Made by a program: the position numbers and the translations under genes. A stretch of 64,000 nucleotides of DNA, taken from positions 1 through 64,000 of the forward strand of contig JACJZF010000007.1 in assembly GCA_020635725.1 (NCBI GenBank), read 5' to 3'. The notes under the pieces were generated by a model. That model was not told where the DNA came from and did no database searches. It was given only the letters and a program-made list of their open reading frames with translations. Shown one piece after another: positions 42,577-51,364 of this stretch. This stretch comes from Flavobacteriales bacterium (lineage in GTDB: Bacteria > Bacteroidota > Bacteroidia > Flavobacteriales_F > PHOS-HE28). The first letter of the stretch is position 1; each line of letters begins with the position of its first letter.

Positions 42577-42796
42577 GGGAGCGGGCCTTTGCGCCTTAGC
42601 TTGGTGCCATGGCCGCAGCTCGCCGAGTGAATCGCTGGGTCCCCGCGGACGGGAGACCCTGCGAAGGCATGAGAGTCTCTCTGTCGACAAGCCCCACATT
42701 CGGCTCGCTCGCTGGGCGCAGCACCTATTTCGGACTGACCCAGGGAGTATCGCTTATGAGCGCTCTGCCAGAATCATACATCAGCGGCAAGACGAG

Positions 42797-43165
42797 ATGA
42801 AGTGGTTCTGGCACAAGGTCATGCCATACATCGTTGTCGCATCCTTTTTTGCAGCCATGTACTTGTGGCGCAGCGCGAGTATTGCTGGCTTGAAGCAACA
42901 TGGGATGTACACAATAGGGCATACGACAGGCTACTGGCACACAGCCGCTGGAGCGAAGAAGCTCTCGTTCGAGTTCGACGTTGACGGAGTGCGCTGTTAC
43001 AACAGCAGCGGCAATCATCATCTGTTTGAATTGCACCGCCGCTACTTCGTCCGCTTCGACTCCACCAATGCGCAGAACAGTGAGCTGCTGAAATATCCAG
43101 CCGTCCCCGACACTTTGGTGCATATCCCGGCTGGAGGCTGGACTTCGTTGCCAGTTCAGCATTAA
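42797..43165 (+). CDS. Small membrane-anchored protein, orphan
   Basis: 122 residues: one N-terminal membrane helix (VMPYIVVASFFAAMYLW) then a small beta-rich extracytoplasmic domain (MYTIGHTTGYWHTAAGAKKL, FEFDVDGVRCYNS, RYFVRFDSTNAQNSELLKYP). Layout and YxVxFD-x-x-N-x-S-x-L pattern resemble small Bacteroidota membrane proteins that turn up beside polymorphic-toxin genes. Here it lies 90 bp before an RHS-core remnant, so it could be an orphaned immunity gene; this rests on context alone. The gene is visibly richer in A+T than its neighbours, which suggests recent arrival. The 220 bp before it show nothing recognisable. Confidence 0.6.
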   Translation: MKWFWHKVMPYIVVASFFAAMYLWRSASIAGLKQHGMYTIGHTTGYWHTAAGAKKLSFEFDVDGVRCYNSSGNHHLFELHRRYFVRFDSTNAQNSELLKYPAVPDTLVHIPAGGWTSLPVQH

Positions 43166-43254
43166 GCAAGACCTGACCATCCAGTAGCCGCGACATATCT
43201 TCCATTGGGGCTTTGATACATCGAAGCAGCATTTCCTGAAACTACGACTGTGGG

Positions 43255-43681
43255 ATGGTGAGCGGCAGCGCCGCCAACCCCCTGCGCTACCAGTGCCAGG
43301 AATACGACCCCGAGTGGGGCTCACCGCCTTGGACCTGCGGCATACGATAGCCGCCTGGGCCGCTGGTTTATCTCGGATCCCTACGGCCAGCCCTACAGCC
43401 AATTTGCGTGATGCGCTGAGCGTGGCGCCCAACCCCGTTCAGGCGCAGGGGCAGGTGCAGGTGGCAGTTGATCTGCCAGCGGACTTTCACATCGACGGTT
43501 CCTTGCGCCTCACGGTAACCGATGCCACCGGCCGCATGGTGCATGAGCTGCAGTTGCCCAGCCCGCCGGACAACTGACAACTGACAATGGGCTCAACCTC
43601 CAACTCCCAACCGGCTTGTACCACCTGCACCTGCACGACGCCACGCGTTGGATCAGCGGGGCCAAGCTGGTGGTGGAATAG
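43255..43681 (+). pseudogene. Remnant of an RHS-core protein with T9SS sorting domain
   Basis: Four fragments in shifting frames join into one lost gene. From 43255: NPLRYQCQEYDPEWG, then TAG at 43348. A second frame, from 43343, gives YDSRLGRWFISDPYGQPYSQ, the RHS-repeat core signature (YDxRxGRWxxxDPxG). A third frame gives SVAPNPVQAQGQVQVAV...LTVTDATGRMVHELQLP, a type A sorting domain, ended by a TGA at 43575 inside a GACAACT heptamer. From 43613 a further frame gives GLYHLHLHDATRW...LVVE and TAG. The gene therefore encoded an RHS-type surface protein and has been broken by frameshifts, a deletion, and a repeat insertion. Confidence 0.82.
43569..43589. repeat. Short GACAACT heptamer array inside the pseudogene
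   Basis: GACAACT twice then GACAATG. The same unit as the array before the TerB-DnaJ gene. The first unit supplies the TGA that ends the sorting-domain frame; related CAACTCCCAA sequence follows to ~43612. Confidence 0.75.
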
Positions 43682-43774
43682 CCACGCCGCTTAGTCGATA
43701 GTCCATCTGCGCCCCCTCCATGCTTCAATCTTTTTAACGGCCCGCCCATAGGTCGCCTACGAAAGGCCAACGGT

Positions 43775-43782
43775 TACATTTG
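43775..43782 (+). promoter_or_regulatory. Bacteroidota -7 promoter motif TACATTTG of the chaperone cluster
   Basis: An exact TAnnTTTG 31 nt before the ATG at 43814, placed as expected for a short leader. The -33 TTTG element is not clear. Confidence 0.5.
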
Positions 43783-43813
43783 GCACCCTTTCAACGACCT
43801 TATCCTCAGCGCA

Positions 43814-45973
43814 ATGACCCTGAAGAGACTCCTGGGCGCCGCCTTCGCAAGCAGCCTGATGCTTGCCGTGAATGCCCAGAACGGCGCCGCCGATCCCGTG
43901 CTCATGACCGTGGATGGCCAGCCCGTGACCCGTGCCGAGTTCGAGGCCATCTACAAGAAGAACAACAAGGACGCGGCCGTTACGCCTGAGGCGCTGGACG
44001 AGTACATGCAGCTCTTCATCAACTACAAACTGAAGGTGCGCGAGGCCGAGACGCTGGGCATGGACACCATCACCAAGTTCCGCAACGAGCTCGATGGCTA
44101 CCGCAAGCAGCTGGCCCGTCCGTACCTGATCGACCGCGAGCTGAACGATGCCCTGCTGCGCGAGGCCTTCGACCGCAGCCAGCAGGAGGTGCGCGCCAGC
44201 CACATCCTGGTACAGGTGGCGCCCGATGCCCTGCCCGAGGATACCCTGGCGGCGTGGAACAAGCTCATGGGCCTGCGTGCCCGCGTGCTCAAGGGCGAGG
44301 ACTTCGCCACGGTGGCCAAGGCCAGCAGCGACGACCCGAGCGCTGCCAAGAACGGCGGCGACCTGGGCTGGTTCAGCGCCCTGCAGATGGTGTACCCCTT
44401 CGAGAACGCCGCCTACAGCACCCCGGTGGGCGAGGTGAGCCAGCCGGTGCGCACACGCTTCGGCTACCACATCCTGAAGGTGGCCGGCAAGCGTCCAGCC
44501 CGCGGCCAGGTGAAGGTGGCGCACATCATGCTGCGCAGCACCGACCAGGACACTCCGGAGAAGCAGGCTTCTGCGGAGCAGCGCATCAAGGAGATCCACA
44601 AGCAGCTCGCCAGCGGTGCCATGACCTTCGGCGATGCCGCCCTGAAGTTCAGCGAGGACGAGAGCACCAACACCAAGGGCGGCGAGCTGGGCCAGTTCGG
44701 CACGGGCAAGATGATCGAGGAGTTCGAGGATGCCGCCTTCGCCCTGAAGGAGCCCGGCCAGATCAGCGAACCGGTGAAGACCCGCTTCGGCTGGCACATC
44801 ATCAAGAGCATCGAGGTGATACCGCCGCCCACCTACGAGCAGGCCAAGGGCGAGCTGAAGAGCAAGATCGCGCGCGACAGCCGCGCCGAGATCACCCGCA
44901 AGGCCTTCCTCGCGAAGCTGAAGCAGGACTACGGCTTCACCTTGTACCCGAAGAACATCGCGCCGCTGTACAAGCTGGTGGACACCACCATCTTCTCCAA
45001 AGGGATCGCCACCACCGATACGATGCTGCGCAAGGAGGTGACCGAAGGCCCATTCATGAAAGGCAAGGGCAAGAAGGCGATGCGCTACAAGCGCGAGATC
45101 GCCGGCGCCATCAACGGCGGACGCATGCTGGCCGCCAAGAGCCGCGCCTACGAAGAGATGACCCAGACCATGGACGATACCGTAGTGGTGCGCGAGGTGA
45201 TGGACGGCTGGGCCTATGATCGCGCCAAAGCCGCCAAGCTGAACAAGCCCGTGTTCTCCTTCGCCGGTGGCACCCTCACCCAGAAGGACCTGCTCGACCA
45301 GCTGGAGAGCCGCCAGCGCCGTGAGCGGGCGGTGCCCATCCCCGGCTACGTGGACCAGCGCCTGAATGAGCTCGCCGAGGAGCGCGTGCTCGCCTACGAG
45401 GATGAGAACCTGGAGAAGAAGTACGACGACTTCCGCCTGCTGATGAAGGAGTACCGCGACGGCATCCTGCTCTTCGAATTGACCGACCAGAAGGTGTGGA
45501 GCAAGGCCGTGAAGGACACCGCCGGATTGGAGGCCTTCCAGCAGTCGCACGCCGACCAGTTCATGTGGCCCACCCGCTACGAATGCGATATCTACACCTG
45601 CGCCGACGCCAAAGTGGCCAAGCAGGTGCGCGGCCTGCTCAAGAAGGGCAAGCGTGGCAACGACCTCGTCACCGAGGTGAACAAGAGCAGCGCGCTCAAC
45701 CTCAGCATCGACAGCGGCACCTTCACGGAAGAGGAGAAGCCCTTCCTGAAAGGGCTGAGCAAGCCGGGCTTGAGCCCTGACATCGCCTTGGACAACCGCG
45801 TGGTGCTGGTGGACCTGAAGAAGGTGCTGGCGCCCACGCCCAAGAGCCTCGACGAGGCCCGTGGCCTGATCACCGCTGCCTACCAGGATCAGCTGGAGAA
45901 GGATTGGGTGGCCGAGCTGCGCGCGAAGTATCCGGTGACCGTGGAAAAGGCGGTGCTCTACTCCATCAAGTGA
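43814..45973 (+). CDS. Periplasmic peptidylprolyl isomerase with two parvulin domains
   Basis: 719 residues; signal peptide MTLKRLLGAAFASSLMLAVNAQ. An N-terminal SurA-like chaperone segment (~25-120) is followed by parvulin domain 1 (VRASHILVQV at ~127 to RFGYHILKV at ~223) and domain 2 (VKVAHIMLRS at ~234 to RFGWHIIKS at ~334). Each has the GGDLGW or GGELGQ loop of PpiC domains. The C-terminal ~380 residues are helical and look like a further chaperone module. It heads a cluster of exported folding factors with 4-bp overlaps (GTGA) to the next gene, so it likely escorts outer-membrane and T9SS proteins through the periplasm. Confidence 0.93.
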   Translation: MTLKRLLGAAFASSLMLAVNAQNGAADPVLMTVDGQPVTRAEFEAIYKKNNKDAAVTPEALDEYMQLFINYKLKVREAETLGMDTITKFRNELDGYRKQLARPYLIDRELNDALLREAFDRSQQEVRASHILVQVAPDALPEDTLAAWNKLMGLRARVLKGEDFATVAKASSDDPSAAKNGGDLGWFSALQMVYPFENAAYSTPVGEVSQPVRTRFGYHILKVAGKRPARGQVKVAHIMLRSTDQDTPEKQASAEQRIKEIHKQLASGAMTFGDAALKFSEDESTNTKGGELGQFGTGKMIEEFEDAAFALKEPGQISEPVKTRFGWHIIKSIEVIPPPTYEQAKGELKSKIARDSRAEITRKAFLAKLKQDYGFTLYPKNIAPLYKLVDTTIFSKGIATTDTMLRKEVTEGPFMKGKGKKAMRYKREIAGAINGGRMLAAKSRAYEEMTQTMDDTVVVREVMDGWAYDRAKAAKLNKPVFSFAGGTLTQKDLLDQLESRQRRERAVPIPGYVDQRLNELAEERVLAYEDENLEKKYDDFRLLMKEYRDGILLFELTDQKVWSKAVKDTAGLEAFQQSHADQFMWPTRYECDIYTCADAKVAKQVRGLLKKGKRGNDLVTEVNKSSALNLSIDSGTFTEEEKPFLKGLSKPGLSPDIALDNRVVLVDLKKVLAPTPKSLDEARGLITAAYQDQLEKDWVAELRAKYPVTVEKAVLYSIK

Positions 45974-46821
45974 TCCGCGCGGCAGGAGCGATCCTTCCGT
46001 GGGCCGCGTTGCTCGCCGTGCTGCCGGCCTGTGGCAGCGGCACCGCCGATGATGATCCCGTGATCGCGCGCGCCTTCGACCGCAGCCTTCACTGGAGCGA
46101 CCTGCGCCAGATCATCCCCATCGGCACCGCGGCGGAGGATAGCGCCGCCATGGCCCAGGCCTATATCGGCACCTGGCTGCGGCAACAGGTGGAGCTGCAC
46201 CAGGCCGAGCTGAATCTCAGCCCAGAGCAGAAGAGCTTCGAGAACGAGCTGGAGGACTATCGCAACTCGTTGGTGCTGTACGCTTACGAGGAGGAACTGG
46301 TGACCCAGCGGCTGGACACGGCCATCTCCGCTGTGGACATCGAGGCCTATTACCAGGCCCACTCCAGCGACTTCGACCTGCCCGACGACATCCTGCGGGT
46401 GCGCTGGTTCAAGGTGCCGGAGGACGATAAACGGGCGGTGAAGCGCATGGAGGAACGCTTCCTCAGCGGTGATGCCGAGCGCATGCGCGAGGTGGAGATC
46501 GCCCTGGTGGAGCGCGGTATCACCATCACCGACCGCACCGCGCTCTGGACCGCGCTGGCCGACCTGCGCAATGAAGTGCCCGTGGAGGCGTTGCCTGCGA
46601 TGGGTCCAGAGGGCCGTCGTCTGGTGCTTCGGCACGAGGGAGCGGCATGGTTCCTCGACATACTCGAACTTCGCGCACGGCAATCACCGGCTCCCATCGA
46701 GCTGGTGCGCCAGGATATCCGCACCATCCTCTTGAACCAACGCAAGCTCGACCTGATCGGCAAGATGCGTGAAGACCTCTTCCATGAAGCCATCGCGAAC
46801 AAGAGCGTGGAGCAATACTGA
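45970..46821 (+). CDS. Lipoprotein, SurA/PpiC-like chaperone without a parvulin domain
   Basis: 283 residues. The start is taken as the GTG at 45970, overlapping the upstream stop by 4 bp, because it yields a lipoprotein signal peptide with lipobox LPAC (Cys21). The rest is helical and resembles the N- and C-terminal chaperone parts of SurA (AYIGTWLRQQVELHQAELNL, VLYAYEEELVTQRLDTAIS, YYQAHSSDFDLPDD), but no complete PpiC domain is seen. The position between a PpiC protein and SurA is typical of Bacteroidota. Confidence 0.85.
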   Translation: MIRAAGAILPWAALLAVLPACGSGTADDDPVIARAFDRSLHWSDLRQIIPIGTAAEDSAAMAQAYIGTWLRQQVELHQAELNLSPEQKSFENELEDYRNSLVLYAYEEELVTQRLDTAISAVDIEAYYQAHSSDFDLPDDILRVRWFKVPEDDKRAVKRMEERFLSGDAERMREVEIALVERGITITDRTALWTALADLRNEVPVEALPAMGPEGRRLVLRHEGAAWFLDILELRARQSPAPIELVRQDIRTILLNQRKLDLIGKMREDLFHEAIANKSVEQY

Positions 46822-48175
46822 GCGCCTGCTCGGCCTGTTGCTGCTGCTCGTGGCGCCGCCGCTGGCCGCGCAGCCCACCGCGCTGGTGGTGGATCGCGTG
46901 GTGGCCGTGGTGGGGCGCGAGGCCATCCTGTACAGCGAGCTGGTCGTGCGCGCCGAGCAGAACAAGCAGCACAGCGCCAGCACCGACCCGCACGCCTTGC
47001 AGTGCGAGGCCCTGGAGGATGTGCTCTACGAGAAACTGCTCCTGGAGCAGGCCAAGCTCGACAGCGTGGAGGTGGACGAAGGGCAGGTGAACGCCGAGCT
47101 GGACCGCCGCATCCGCTACTTCGTGGGGCAGCTCGGCAGCGAACGCAAGCTGGAGGAGTTCTACGGCAAGACCATCGCCGAGATCAAGTCCGATTTCAAG
47201 ACCCAGGTGAAGGACCAGCTGCAGGTGCAGCAGATGCAGCAGAAGATCACCTCCGATGTGAGCATCACGCCGCGTGAGGTGAAGCGCTTCTACGAGCAGA
47301 TCCCGAGCGACAGCGTGCCCTTCATCAGCGCCGAGGTCGAGTACGCCATGGTGCTGCGCGTGCCCAAGCCGAGCGAGGAGGAGGACCGCCGCGTGCGAAG
47401 GAAGATCGAGGAGTACCGCGAGGCCGTGGTGAACAACACGAAGGATTTCTGCACCGTGGCCATCCTCTATAGCGAGGACCCCGGCTCTGCCAAGGAATGC
47501 GGTGAGCTCGGCATGGTGCCGCCTGGCGTGATGGTGCCGGAATTCGATGCCGTGGCCGCCAGCCTCAAGGAAGGGGAGGTCTCGCAGGTCTTCAAGACCC
47601 AATACGGCTGGCACTTCATGCAGCTGATCGAACGGCGCGGCGAGCAGTACAACGCCCGCCATGTGCTCATGCGCCCGCAAGTGGCCTCCGTTGACCTCCA
47701 GCGCGCGCGGAACCTGCTCGACAGCCTGCGCGCCGAAGTGCTGGCCGGTCGCCTGAGCTTCGAGAAGGCAGCCACCGACTTCAGCGACGACGAGGAGAGC
47801 CGCGGGCAGAACGGCATGATGATCGAACCGAATGACAACAGCACGCGCTGGGCCATCGGCGACCTGGACCAGCAGACCTTCTTCGTGCTCGATAAGCTGA
47901 AGGCCGGCGAGGTGAGCGAGCCCCAGCTCACTGTGCTGCCCGATGCCACCAAGGCCTATCGCCTGCTCAAGCTCATCTCGCGTTCGGAGCCGCACAAGGC
48001 CAACCTCAAAGACGATTACCGCCTCCTGCAGCAGGCCGCGGAGGGCAAGAGCCGGTCGGAGATCATCGACCGCTGGATCGACACGCACATCGGCAGCACC
48101 TATGTGCGCGTGGACGAGGACTATTCGACCTGCACCTTCCAACACCCCTGGGTCGCGCCGCGCGACGGACAGTGA
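46784..48175 (+). CDS. surA: SurA-like periplasmic chaperone/peptidylprolyl isomerase
   Basis: 463 residues from MKPSRTRAWSNTERLL, with a hydrophobic leader (LLGLLLLLVAPPLAAQ); a start 15 bp upstream is possible. DRVVAVVGREAILYSELVVRAEQ is the SurA N-terminal chaperone signature. Parvulin domain 1 runs to KTQYGWHFMQLIERRG and domain 2 begins at QYNARHVLMRP; the second is divergent (GMMIEPNDNSTRW). The 5' end overlaps the lipoprotein gene by 38 bp. It should help outer-membrane beta-barrel and cargo proteins across the periplasm. Confidence 0.93.
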   Translation: MKPSRTRAWSNTERLLGLLLLLVAPPLAAQPTALVVDRVVAVVGREAILYSELVVRAEQNKQHSASTDPHALQCEALEDVLYEKLLLEQAKLDSVEVDEGQVNAELDRRIRYFVGQLGSERKLEEFYGKTIAEIKSDFKTQVKDQLQVQQMQQKITSDVSITPREVKRFYEQIPSDSVPFISAEVEYAMVLRVPKPSEEEDRRVRRKIEEYREAVVNNTKDFCTVAILYSEDPGSAKECGELGMVPPGVMVPEFDAVAASLKEGEVSQVFKTQYGWHFMQLIERRGEQYNARHVLMRPQVASVDLQRARNLLDSLRAEVLAGRLSFEKAATDFSDDEESRGQNGMMIEPNDNSTRWAIGDLDQQTFFVLDKLKAGEVSEPQLTVLPDATKAYRLLKLISRSEPHKANLKDDYRLLQQAAEGKSRSEIIDRWIDTHIGSTYVRVDEDYSTCTFQHPWVAPRDGQ

Positions 48176-48190
48176 ATCTTTGAACCGACC

Positions 48191-49156
<966 letters not shown>

Positions 49157-49219
49157 ACACCTCGTTCGCGTGAGTCATCCTGATTGTTCGGGGGGCTGAC
49201 AAGAGGCAGCGGCCGGTCG

Positions 49220-49227
49220 TAGCTTTG
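49220..49227 (+). promoter_or_regulatory. Bacteroidota -7 promoter motif TAGCTTTG
   Basis: An exact TAnnTTTG 16 nt before the ATG at 49244. It separates the secreted-protein block (49-57 kb) from the chaperone/MoxR cluster. Confidence 0.5.
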
Positions 49228-49243
49228 CGTCAATCCACCTCTG

Positions 49244-50080
49244 ATGACGCATTCGTACGCCACCAAGCTCATCCTTTTGGCTTCGGCTTTTTCCGGTAGC
49301 GCGGCCTGCGCTCAATTGCCAGTGGTAGATATCAGCTTGGAGAACGACCTCTCCAACCATCAGTTGCTGCTTCACCTGCGGGCGAACGACTATGATTTCG
49401 GCGAGCTCCTGAGCAATCTGGTGTTCACGGTTCGTTGGCCCGAAACCTCGACGGCCACGTTGAGCTTCGGTACCAGCGAATGGTGCCCGGCGCCTAGTTC
49501 CGCTTTCAACCCGGCCCCTTCGGCCATGGTCACCCCGGGCAATGGCTTTAAGTACCGGTCCTGGAACTCCATCGGCCTCGCCCTCCTCAGCGAGATTCAG
49601 GACGACGGCGGATGTGATCAGACCCTGTTCGCTGACACATGGACGCATGTGCTGACCATCCCCGTGAGCAATGATCCGAATGGTACGTTCTTCGAGATCG
49701 CCGATGACCAATTCACCGCGGACAACAACCGCGGATTCTTTGTTTCCCTCAACGGAGAACAATTCACCGGAACGGGCACGCCACCAACGGAGATCACGGG
49801 TGAGATCTACTCCTTCACGACGGACGTTTCAGCGGTGAACGCACCTGCGGACTTGGTTCTTTCACCGAATCCGGCCGAGAGCACGACCTCGATCGCCTGG
49901 CCCGGGTCTGGGCCGTGGAGCGTTGCGGTCTTTGATGCCACCGGGCGAATGGTCAAGCAGCAGCGCATGTCGGGTCCAACAGGGGTGCTGGCCACGCATG
50001 ATCTCGCGGCGGGCAGCTACGAGCTTCGTGCGCTTGAAGGCAGGGTCGTGCGTTCGGCTACGCTGATCGTGGTGCGATGA
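49244..50080 (+). CDS. Secreted protein with cohesin-like N-terminal domain and T9SS type A sorting domain
   Basis: 278 residues with a signal peptide ending near ACAQ. Residues ~25-185 match the N-terminal domain of the large protein at 54038 (LLLHLRANDYDFGELLSNLVFTVRWP, EWCPAPSSAFNPAPSAMVTP, DNNRGFFVSLNGEQFTG). The alternating beta pattern and placement of the LxFTVRW strand look cohesin-like, an inference. A type A sorting domain closes it (LSPNPAESTTSI, VFDATGRMVKQ, GSYELRA). The next gene starts within its stop codon (ATGA), so the two are co-translated. Confidence 0.85.
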   Translation: MTHSYATKLILLASAFSGSAACAQLPVVDISLENDLSNHQLLLHLRANDYDFGELLSNLVFTVRWPETSTATLSFGTSEWCPAPSSAFNPAPSAMVTPGNGFKYRSWNSIGLALLSEIQDDGGCDQTLFADTWTHVLTIPVSNDPNGTFFEIADDQFTADNNRGFFVSLNGEQFTGTGTPPTEITGEIYSFTTDVSAVNAPADLVLSPNPAESTTSIAWPGSGPWSVAVFDATGRMVKQQRMSGPTGVLATHDLAAGSYELRALEGRVVRSATLIVVR

Positions 50081-51330
50081 TCCGCCTCGGCTTTGCGATA
50101 CTGCTGAGCCTCTCGATCGCTGATGCGCGAGCGCAGAGCTGGGAGGTCTTTGACATGGTCTCCGCGGGGTTCCCCAGCAACACGGTGGTGGATATCGTGG
50201 TAGAGGAGAACGGCGATGCCTGGGTGGCTACCGATTGGGGCTTGTGCCGCCAGGTGGCCGGCGTGTGGTCGGTGTTCCAGATGGACAACAGCGGCCTCCC
50301 GGACAACTACCTCCGGGCCGTGGCGAAGGATCACGAGGGGCGGATCTGGATAGGCACCTCGGTGGCAGGCGCCGCGGTTTTCGATGGCTCTGATTGGGTC
50401 ATCTATGACACGGGCAATTCGCCGCTGCCGGACAACCAGGTCAACACGATCCATGTCGATCACAACGGGTGGGTCTGGCTCGGTACCGTGAACGGCTTGG
50501 CCTGCTATACCGGAAGTGAATGGCGCCTCTATAACGACACAGATCAGAGCTACAACGGCTTGGTGCTGAATACCGGACACATCATCGCGGTGGACACCCG
50601 CTCCGATGGACTGGTGGCTTTGGGCACCTTGAACGGTGGCTTCCACTTCCTCACCGATACCGCCGTCCACTACTTCACCACCTTCAACTCGGGCTTCTTC
50701 GACAACACGCAGCGCGGGGTGCTGCTCGATACGGTGGCCAACGAGCGTTGGCTCGCTTGCCCCGCCGGTGCGCTCGTGCGCCAGATCGGCGATTGGTACG
50801 GCGGCACCTGGTTTCAGTACACCACCTTCAACTCCGACCTGCCGACCAACGCCCTGGTGGATCTCGCCCGCGATTCAGACGGGGCGCTTTGGCTGGCCGG
50901 CCAGGTCTCCGGCCTGGTCAGACGCGATCCAGGAGACAGCTACTCGTCGTTCACCACATCGAACTCCGGGATACCCAGCAACAACCTCAATTGCGTCACC
51001 GTGGCCCCGGATGGCGCGATCTGGGTGGGCACCTACGATGGAGGCGCGGCGCGTATGGAATTGACCACTTCGGTTCAAACGCATGCTGGTACCACGCAAC
51101 CTCTCAGCGTCGTCCCGTCCATCAACCAAGGAAGCTTCCGTGTTCTAGCACCAGGGGCAGCTGCTGGTGCTTGGGAAGTACGGGATCTGCGTGGCAGCTT
51201 GGTCGCCAACGGCATGGCATCGTCCATCCATGAGCTCCGCATCGATCTGGGAAACATCGTCCCAGGGACCTATTTCCTCCGGGTTCAAAGTGGTGGGAAT
51301 CCAAGTGTGGCGCGCTTCATAGCCCATTGA
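50077..51330 (+). CDS. Secreted beta-propeller protein with T9SS type A sorting domain
   Basis: 417 residues; signal peptide MIRLGFAILLSLSIADARAQ. Seven or so repeats of the two-component-regulator propeller type are visible (EENGDAWVATDWGLCRQ, DHEGRIWIGTSVAGAAVF, DHNGWVWLGTVNGLACY, DSDGALWLAGQVSGLVR, APDGAIWVGTYDGGAARM), each with a WxG or W-A-T core. There is no histidine kinase part, so this is a free-standing propeller. The C-terminal ~75 residues form a type A sorting domain (GSFRVLAPGAA, VRDLRGSLVANG, GTYFLRVQ). A binding or recognition role is likely. Confidence 0.88.
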   Translation: MIRLGFAILLSLSIADARAQSWEVFDMVSAGFPSNTVVDIVVEENGDAWVATDWGLCRQVAGVWSVFQMDNSGLPDNYLRAVAKDHEGRIWIGTSVAGAAVFDGSDWVIYDTGNSPLPDNQVNTIHVDHNGWVWLGTVNGLACYTGSEWRLYNDTDQSYNGLVLNTGHIIAVDTRSDGLVALGTLNGGFHFLTDTAVHYFTTFNSGFFDNTQRGVLLDTVANERWLACPAGALVRQIGDWYGGTWFQYTTFNSDLPTNALVDLARDSDGALWLAGQVSGLVRRDPGDSYSSFTTSNSGIPSNNLNCVTVAPDGAIWVGTYDGGAARMELTTSVQTHAGTTQPLSVVPSINQGSFRVLAPGAAAGAWEVRDLRGSLVANGMASSIHELRIDLGNIVPGTYFLRVQSGGNPSVARFIAH

Positions 51331-51364
51331 CCCGCAGCATGCCCTTAGGGTATCTTGCGCGGCC

